Under the pieces are notes generated by a model. The model was not told the DNA's origin. It worked only from the letters and a program-made list of their open reading frames with translations, and ran no database searches. This document shows positions 1-3,879 of a stretch of 5,274 nucleotides of DNA, piece by piece (the first letter of the stretch is position 1; every line of letters begins with the position of its first letter). Position numbers and translations under genes: made by a program. The stretch lies in the NCBI GenBank assembly GCA_016207465.1, contig JACQPP010000031.1, forward strand, positions 1 to 5,274, in the 5' to 3' direction. The stretch comes from Methanobacteriota archaeon (lineage in GTDB: Archaea; Halobacteriota; Syntropharchaeia; JACQPP01).

Positions 1-507
1 GGGTTGGGGGGCGGGTTTTCCGGCGAGGAGGGCGTCGAGGGCGTCGCGGAGGTCCCGGCTCTTGACCCGGCGGGGGTTCTTGTGGTTGTCGTCCACGCGG
101 CCCTGGTAGCGGAGGCGGCGCTGGGCGTCGAAGACGTAGACCTGGGGGGTGACCTGGGCCCCGTAGGCCCGGGCGACCTGCTGGGTGTCGTCGCGGAGGT
201 AGGGGAAGTTGTATCCCTTCTCCCGGGCCCGCTGGACCATGTGGGGGAAGTCGTCGGTGGGGTGGCCCAGGGTCTCGTTGGAGTTGATGGCGACCAGCCG
301 GACCCCGCGGGGCTGGTAGTCCCGCTGGATGTCGATGATGCGCTGCTCCCAGGCCTGGACGTAGGGACAGTGGTTGCAGGAGAAGATGACCACGAGGAGG
401 GGGGCCCCCTGGAACCCGTCGAGGGTGTGGTTGCGGCCGTCCACCCCGGGGAGGTCGAAGGGGGGCGCGGGGTCCCCCGGCTGCAGCGTGTAGGTGGTGA
501 CCTCCAT
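1..507 (-). CDS. Thioredoxin-fold PRX-like protein (AhpC/TSA family), C-terminus cut by window edge
   Basis: The minus strand is open from an ATG at 507 to base 1 with no stop, giving 169 residues; the last few residues lie outside the window. Residues 1-35 (Gln-Pro-Gly-Asp-Pro-Ala-Pro then Phe-Asp-Leu-Pro-Gly-Val-Asp-Gly) are the usual N-terminal strand of AhpC/TSA proteins. The redox motif is FSCNHCPYV, with Cys44 and Cys47, followed by Trp53. VTPQVYVFD supplies the cis-proline (Pro121) of a thioredoxin fold. The CNHCPYV motif and roughly 180-residue size match the uncharacterised PRX-like-1 group rather than classical peroxiredoxins. A likely role is thiol-disulfide or peroxide chemistry in the cytoplasm; no signal peptide is visible. 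The start is supported by GAGG at 516-513, five bases before the ATG. It diverges from the unknown gene at 598. The family call is strong; the substrate is unknown. Confidence 0.9.
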   Translation of the reverse strand, partial: MEVTTYTLQPGDPAPPFDLPGVDGRNHTLDGFQGAPLLVVIFSCNHCPYVQAWEQRIIDIQRDYQPRGVRLVAINSNETLGHPTDDFPHMVQRAREKGYNFPYLRDDTQQVARAYGAQVTPQVYVFDAQRRLRYQGRVDDNHKNPRRVKSRDLRDALDALLAGKPAPQP

Positions 508-597
508 GGGTGCCTCGATAGCAGTTTCCCGGGCGGTTTTAAGTCATTCAGGGAGATAAAGTTTGGGCGCCCGGGGAGGAACCCCGGGGATACCCCG
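508..597. promoter_or_regulatory. Divergent promoter region between PRX-like gene and unknown gene
   Basis: This 90-bp gap separates two divergent starts (507 minus, 598 plus). It holds the only AT-rich stretch nearby: TTTTAA at 537-542 and GATAAAGTTT at 555-564. Read on the minus strand, either could be a TATA box placing a transcript start about 10-25 bases before the PRX-like ATG. Read on the plus strand, TTTTAA would start a transcript near 565, just ahead of the hairpins at 570-596. The archaeal TATA assignment is inference from spacing and composition. Confidence 0.45.
570..596 (+). promoter_or_regulatory. GC hairpin pair in leader of the unknown gene
   Basis: CCCGGGG (570-576) and CCCCGGG (582-588) form a perfect 7-bp stem around the loop AGGAA (577-581). 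A second stem, GGGG (586-589) with CCCC (593-596) around ATA, shares bases with the first arm pair, so the two cannot fully form together. The loop of the first stem carries the only Shine-Dalgarno-like AGGA before the ATG at 598, which is 17 bases away and further than usual. The pairing is seen directly; a regulatory role is inference, and chance is possible in such GC-rich DNA. Confidence 0.35.
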
Positions 598-1074
598 ATG
601 CTTCTCCGCCGCCGCCCCCCGGAACCCAGGGTCTGGGACAACCTTCCCCTGGACCCGCCCCTGGAGACCTCCTCCACCACCGCGCCTGAATCGGTCCCCC
701 TCGCCGGGGGGTTGTTCCTGGAGGTGCAGCCCGCCGGGGCCCTCTCGGCCCCCTGCCGGGTGCTCCTAGAGGAGGGCCGCATCGTCGTGCAGGGGGACGA
801 CCTGGAGGTCACCCGCAGGATCAGGCATATCATTGACGAGGAGTATGCCCTGGGGGCCCATACCTCTGACCGCCGGGGGGACCTGGCGTCCCCCGCGGGG
901 GGCTTCCGCGTCTTCGCCCGGGACCCCTCCACCGGGGAGGTGAAGCGGGACCGGGATGGGCGCCCCGTCTTCTCGTATCTGGTGGGGCCCCGGGACCCCC
1001 TGGAGGTTGTCCTCGACGCCGTGCGGGTCCTCCTGGAGCTGAAGGGGGGATTCCGCGCCCAGCTCTCCCGATAA
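598..1074 (+). CDS. Conserved-looking hypothetical protein, 158 aa, function unknown
   Basis: I do not recognise this protein. The ATG at 598 is the first start in frame downstream of the divergent promoter; the frame is open further upstream only because it runs antisense to the PRX-like gene. Codon third positions are overwhelmingly G or C, as in the neighbours, which supports real coding. Residues 1-35 are rich in Pro and Arg with little hydrophobic pattern, so probably disordered. From about residue 36 the chain alternates strands and turns (LAGGLFLEVQ, RVLLEEGRIVVQ), then a charged helix (EVTRRIRHIIDEEYALG). There follows a beta-hairpin-like stretch with DPSTGEVKRDRDGRPVF, and an amphipathic C-terminal helix (DPLEVVLDAVRVLLELKGG). 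It has one Cys, no metal or nucleotide motif, and no signal or membrane segment. It is probably a small cytoplasmic alpha/beta protein. It ends in TAA three bases before the stop of the facing NadE-like gene. Confidence 0.75.
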   Translation: MLLRRRPPEPRVWDNLPLDPPLETSSTTAPESVPLAGGLFLEVQPAGALSAPCRVLLEEGRIVVQGDDLEVTRRIRHIIDEEYALGAHTSDRRGDLASPAGGFRVFARDPSTGEVKRDRDGRPVFSYLVGPRDPLEVVLDAVRVLLELKGGFRAQLSR

Positions 1075-1077
1075 CCA

Positions 1078-1830
1078 TCAGAGGGAGGGAACCCGGAGTC
1101 CTTCGCACCGGTGGCGGTTTGACTGGATTCGCCGCTGGAGCCAGCGGATTCTCTCCAGGGGGACGCTGGTGCGCCGCTCGGCCCCCTCTGCATCGAGCCC
1201 CTCCACCACCAGGGCCTGGAGGAGCCGCTCCACCTCGTCTCCCTTGAATCCCCCGCCGGGGCCGTCGGCCACCGGAGACACCAGGGGCTTCCCCAGGATG
1301 GGCTCCGGCACCTTCAGGAGCCGCGCCAGGGCCACCACGTCCCCCGGGAGCATGTGGGCCAGGGGATACACATCAGACTCCAGGTCCACATCCGGGGCCA
1401 GCAGAAGCCGGGTGCGGTCCTCCACCCCCACCACCAGCCGCCCCAGGCGCCCCCCATAGTAATGGGCCACCGACATCCGGGTCCGCAGGCGCAACCCCTC
1501 GTTGGGCCCCGCCGCCTGGGGGTCGAAGTCGGAGATGGCCAGGGAGTATGCCCCCATGACGCTGGAGATCTCCACCACCCGATACTCCACGCGCAGCCGG
1601 TCGGCCACCTCCATGGAGTCGTTGAGCTCATTGGGGTCCGTCACCCGCACCTCGGGCATCAGCAGGGCCAGCACCAATGGGGCCCCCAGGGCCCGCGCCG
1701 CCAGATGGACGCACACGGAACTCGCCGCGTCCCCCCGCAGGGCCACCACCGCCCCCCGGCGACCCAGGGCCTCCGCCTGCTCCCGGATGAACTTCGAGAT
1801 TCCCTCCGCCGCGCGCTCCACCGGGACCAT
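1078..1830 (-). CDS. NAD synthetase-like (NadE family) protein with degraded active-site motifs
   Basis: At 250 residues it is close to ammonia-dependent NadE size and keeps the family's order of elements. These are an N-terminal helix, a strand leading to the pyrophosphate loop (VVALRGDAASSVCVHLAARALG start, residues 28-49), LALLMPE (54-60), RLRTRMSVAHYY (114-125), LVVGVEDRTRLLL (132-144), VYPLAHMLPGDVVALARLLKVPEPILGKP (154-182), and a shortened C-terminal part. NadE makes NAD from nicotinate adenine dinucleotide, ATP and ammonia through an SGGxDS loop. Here that loop reads RGDAASS, so the first Ser, the second Gly and the Asp are lost. The usual GTxNKSE reads GVEDRTR, and the glycine-rich loop after it is replaced by PDVDLESD. 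The fold is therefore probable but normal catalysis is doubtful; a regulatory or binding role, or another substrate, is possible. The start is the ATG at 1830, with weak GGTGGG upstream and a TATA-like box about 45 bp away. Confidence 0.8.
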   Translation of the reverse strand: MVPVERAAEGISKFIREQAEALGRRGAVVALRGDAASSVCVHLAARALGAPLVLALLMPEVRVTDPNELNDSMEVADRLRVEYRVVEISSVMGAYSLAISDFDPQAAGPNEGLRLRTRMSVAHYYGGRLGRLVVGVEDRTRLLLAPDVDLESDVYPLAHMLPGDVVALARLLKVPEPILGKPLVSPVADGPGGGFKGDEVERLLQALVVEGLDAEGAERRTSVPLERIRWLQRRIQSNRHRCEGLRVPSL

Positions 1831-1870
1831 GAGAACCCACCGGACACCGATACATCACTCGGGAGAGCCG

Positions 1871-1883
1871 GATATAAAAATAG
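1871..1883. promoter_or_regulatory. Shared TATA island for NadE-like and KaiC-like genes
   Basis: GATATAAAAATAG is the most AT-rich stretch in a GC-rich intergenic region. On the plus strand TATAAAAATA is a good archaeal TATA box, predicting a transcript start near 1902, before the ATPase starts. On the minus strand TATTTTTATATC can serve the NadE-like gene, predicting a start near 1850 and a leader of about 20 bases. One box serving both directions is inference; it could be used in only one. Confidence 0.55.
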
Positions 1884-1940
1884 CGTTCCCCGGCCCGCTT
1901 TCGGCAAAACTATATGGTGGCACCGCCCCCATCACCACCC

Positions 1941-2693
1941 ATGGCCCAGGTCATGGAGGACGAGCGGGTCCCCACCGGCATCGACGGCTTCGACGAACTC
2001 TGCGGCGGGGGGCTCCCCAAGGGGCGCACCTACCTCCTCTCGGGGACCAGCGGTGCCGGGAAAACCATCTTCGCCCTCCAGTACCTCTACAACGGGGCCG
2101 TCAAATACAACGAGCCCGGCATCTTCGTGGCCACCGAGGAGCGCCCCGAGGAAATCCGCCGCAACGCCCGCAAGTTCCACTGGGACTTCCCGGCCCTGGA
2201 GAAAGAGGGCAAACTGGCCATCATCGACGGCACCTCCATGAAGCTGGGCCTCGCCTCCAACGAGAAATACGTGGACATCCGCCCCTTCGACATGCGCCAC
2301 CTCACCGACCAGATCATCACCGTCCAGGCCGAGCTCAACGCCAAGCGGGCCGTGGTGGACTCCAGCACCTCCATCGGATTCCACATCGGCGACCCCCAGA
2401 AAATCCGCATCGAGCTCCTCAAGCTCAGCACCACCCTCGAGGTGGCCGGAATCACCACCTTCCTCACCTGCGAGATCCTGGACCAGAACAACTTGGGCCG
2501 CTTCGGGGTCGAGAACTTCGTCACCCACGGGGCCATCGCCCTCTACTTCAAGCGCGCAGGCAACACCCGGGTCCGCTCCATCGAGATATTCAAACTCCGG
2601 GGCACACCCCACGACACCAAAGTCCACCCCTTCGACATCACCCCCAACGGCATCCAGGTTCACCCCCACGAGGAAATCTACGGGGGAGACTGA
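1941..2693 (+). CDS. KaiC/RAD55-like RecA-superfamily ATPase, single domain
   Basis: This is a 250-residue one-domain member of the KaiC/RAD55 ATPase group. The typical opening VPTGIDGFDELCGGGLPKG (10-28) precedes Walker A GTSGAGKT (35-42). Next come the paired catalytic Glu66-Glu67 in VATEERPEE, Walker B AVVDSS with Asp140, and the closing KLRGTPH...HPFDIT...GI signature (about 217-241). All key ATPase residues are present, so it should bind and hydrolyse ATP, probably as a ring or dimer. Such archaeal proteins often act in signalling or regulation, but the partner here is unknown. Start choice: ATGs exist at 1914, 1941 and 1953. Codons between 1917 and 1940 have several A-ending third positions, unlike the G/C-ending codons downstream, so 1941 is preferred; no strong ribosome-binding site decides it. 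It diverges from the NadE-like gene and its last 16 bases overlap the hydrolase gene on the other strand. Confidence 0.93.
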   Translation: MAQVMEDERVPTGIDGFDELCGGGLPKGRTYLLSGTSGAGKTIFALQYLYNGAVKYNEPGIFVATEERPEEIRRNARKFHWDFPALEKEGKLAIIDGTSMKLGLASNEKYVDIRPFDMRHLTDQIITVQAELNAKRAVVDSSTSIGFHIGDPQKIRIELLKLSTTLEVAGITTFLTCEILDQNNLGRFGVENFVTHGAIALYFKRAGNTRVRSIEIFKLRGTPHDTKVHPFDITPNGIQVHPHEEIYGGD

Positions 2694-3568
2694 CCCACGA
2701 ACCCCGCCACCTCCCGGTTCACCACATCGGGCCTCTCCCGCATCATGAAGTGACCACACCGGGGAACCCGCTTCATGGTCACATGGGAGAAGTAGTCCCC
2801 CAGCCGGTCCGACCACGCCACCGGGAGCACACTGTCGTTCTCCCCCCACAGGACCAGCGTGGGAGCCTCGATTTTCGGCACCTTCCCCAGGAAGCGGCCC
2901 ATGGTGCGGAACATCGCCCGGTAGCAGTGGAATCCCCCCCGCAGGGCCCCTGGCTGCGAATACACATCCACATACTCCCGCACCTCCTCCAGAGTCCACA
3001 GGTTCTTGTCGTAGGACCAGTGGGAGAGGAAATGGCCGATGTACCGCTCCACCATCCCTCGATTCGACCCCACCAGCGCCTCGGCCCACGGCATCTGGTG
3101 GAACAGGAGATACCACATCTCCCGCAGGTGCCCCGGCATCAGGGGCCGCATCCCAATCCCCGGATACGGGGGGTCGAACAGAACCAGTCTGCCCACCCGC
3201 CCCGGATAGGCCCGCGCGAATGTCTGGGTCCACACCGCCCCAAAGTCGTGGGCCACGATGTTCACCCGCCCCCACCCCAGATGGTCCACCAGCCCCCGCA
3301 GGTCCTCCGCCATCACCCCATCCGAATAGCCCTTCTCCGGGGCCAGGTCCGGCTTCTCCGAATGCCCGTAGCCCCGCATGTCCGGCACCACCACATCGAA
3401 ATGGGCCGACAGGGGGCGGATGTTCAGATGCCACTCAAAATAAAACCCGGGCCACCCGTGGACCAGCAACAATGGCGCCTTCCCCGCCCCCTCGCCCTCC
3501 CGCACATAATGCAACTCCACACCGTTCACCCGAGCCCGGAAATGGCGGAAGCCATCGTGAGAGGCCAT
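2678..3568 (-). CDS. Alpha/beta hydrolase, epoxide hydrolase / haloalkanoate dehalogenase type
   Basis: The 296-residue protein has the full alpha/beta-hydrolase set. HGWPG (37-41) forms the oxyanion hole, PDMRGYGHSEKP (62-73) is the family's conserved turn, and the nucleophile elbow VAHDFGA carries Asp108. WGENDSVLP has the likely acid Asp245, and CGHF has the catalytic His273. An Asp nucleophile in HDxG and the HGxP oxyanion motif point to epoxide hydrolases and fluoroacetate/haloalkane dehalogenases rather than serine esterases. Tyr216 in the cap (FHCYRAMF) fits the lid tyrosine of epoxide hydrolases. It is probably cytoplasmic, with no signal peptide. The ATG at 3568 is chosen because the matching N-terminus (F-R-H-F-R-A-R-V-N-G) starts there and earlier codons run into the tRNA gene. 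No clear Shine-Dalgarno is seen. It lies 47 bases after the tRNA on the same strand. Its TAG lies inside the end of the KaiC-like gene. Substrate unknown. Confidence 0.92.
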   Translation of the reverse strand: MASHDGFRHFRARVNGVELHYVREGEGAGKAPLLLVHGWPGFYFEWHLNIRPLSAHFDVVVPDMRGYGHSEKPDLAPEKGYSDGVMAEDLRGLVDHLGWGRVNIVAHDFGAVWTQTFARAYPGRVGRLVLFDPPYPGIGMRPLMPGHLREMWYLLFHQMPWAEALVGSNRGMVERYIGHFLSHWSYDKNLWTLEEVREYVDVYSQPGALRGGFHCYRAMFRTMGRFLGKVPKIEAPTLVLWGENDSVLPVAWSDRLGDYFSHVTMKRVPRCGHFMMRERPDVVNREVAGFVGQSPP

Positions 3569-3575
3569 CGAGCCA

Positions 3576-3607
3576 TCAGAAACCCCAGGCCTCAAGAACG
3601 TTTCTGA
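3576..3607. repeat. Perfect 8-bp inverted repeat (operator-like dyad) before hydrolase gene
   Basis: TCAGAAAC (3576-3583) and GTTTCTGA (3600-3607) are exact inverted copies with a 16-base spacer, so their centres are 24 bp apart, a little over two helical turns. The inner half-site ends eight bases before the hydrolase ATG, and the outer one abuts the T6 tract behind the tRNA. That is where a repressor would block the hydrolase promoter. A weak RNA hairpin with a long loop is the alternative. The repeat is seen directly; the operator role is inference. Confidence 0.45.
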
Positions 3608-3612
3608 AAAAA
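3607..3612 (-). terminator. T6 tract terminating tRNA-Glu
   Basis: On the minus strand the tRNA 3' end (GAGCA) is followed by TTG and then six T residues. Archaeal RNA polymerase stops at such T runs without needing a hairpin. The same AT-rich stretch is also at the right distance to act as a promoter element for the hydrolase gene (ATG at 3568), so it may have two uses. Confidence 0.6.
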
Positions 3613-3615
3613 CAA

Positions 3616-3690
3616 TGCTCCGGTCGGGATTCGAACCCGAGTCTGCGGCTTGAAAGGCCACAATGATTGGCCGAACTACACTACCGGAGC
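3616..3690 (-). tRNA. tRNA-Glu (anticodon TTC)
   Basis: This is a 75-nt cloverleaf including the discriminator base. The acceptor stem GCTCCGG pairs perfectly with CCGGAGC, followed by discriminator A. The D-arm is GTGTAGTTCGGCCAATCAT. The anticodon stem GTGGC/GCCGC (one G-T pair) closes the loop CTTTCAA with anticodon TTC, and the variable region is AGAC. The T-arm TCGGG-TTCGAAT-CCCGA is perfect. No intron is present and CCA is not encoded, as is usual in archaea. Sequence and D-arm resemble archaeal tRNA-Glu. It decodes GAA (and GAG by wobble) and supplies Glu-tRNA for translation and, where that route exists, for tetrapyrrole synthesis. Confidence 0.97.
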
Positions 3691-3710
3691 CCGGGTGCAG
3701 AGTGGGCGGG

Positions 3711-3730
3711 TATTGTAGAAATAGTTTGTA
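3711..3730 (-). promoter_or_regulatory. AT-rich promoter element for tRNA-Glu
   Basis: On the minus strand this reads ACAAACTATTTCTACAATA. CTATTTCTA (3724-3716) is centred about 30 bases upstream of the first tRNA base, the distance expected for an archaeal TATA box with transcription starting just ahead of the mature 5' end. The TATA match is imperfect. The stretch also forms the 3' flank of the membrane protein gene. Confidence 0.45.
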
Positions 3731-3741
3731 TGTGTGTTTCG

Positions 3742-3879
3742 TCAGGCTCCTCCGTGGATGAGGCGGGGCATCTCGGCGGGGCAGACCCAGACGGTCTTGC
3801 CCTGTTTGCGGGCCTGGAGGAGGAGTGTCTTGCTCTCCGGGGCTCCGCAGAGGAGGCATTTGGGTTCTTCCTGTGACAT
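3742..3879 (-). CDS. 45-aa Cys-motif small protein, internal in-frame start of the long membrane ORF
   Basis: The ATG at 3879 is preceded by AGGAGGTGA (3892-3884), nine bases perfectly complementary to the 16S rRNA 3' tail, with four bases to the start. It is the strongest ribosome-binding site in the window, so a separate 45-residue protein is very likely made. It contains CLLCG (Cys8, Cys11) and VWVCPAEMPRLIHGG (Cys33, His42), with a basic strand between. This looks like a small metal-binding ribbon, but where a fourth Cys would be expected after CPA there is Glu, so His42 would have to complete a site. It is in the same frame as the membrane protein with no stop between, so it may also exist as that protein's C-terminal tail. 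Function unknown. Confidence 0.6.
   Translation of the reverse strand: MSQEEPKCLLCGAPESKTLLLQARKQGKTVWVCPAEMPRLIHGGA

Noticed and set aside
4..597. N-terminal extension of the unknown plus-strand gene
   Set aside because: This part is antisense to the PRX-like gene, whose CNHCPYV motif and ribosome-binding site are clear; the extension contains no recognisable domain.
1932..3434. A 500-codon open frame on the minus strand
   Set aside because: Gly/Val/Asp-rich translation antisense to the KaiC-like gene and out of frame with the hydrolase; no motif.
1502..3607. A 701-codon open frame on the plus strand
   Set aside because: Its translation is low-complexity Pro/His/Arg-rich and it runs across the NadE-like, KaiC-like and hydrolase genes, all of which have clear family motifs in other frames. 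It is a GC-rich shadow.
3616..3690. tRNA-Glu as an integration (att) site for a mobile element
   Set aside because: No duplicate of the tRNA 3' end, integrase gene or inverted-repeat-flanked element is visible in the window; only the base-skew change hints at a boundary.
3569..3859. Upstream extension of the hydrolase by 97 codons
   Set aside because: It would translate the tRNA-Glu gene and its promoter; the family N-terminus fits the ATG at 3568.
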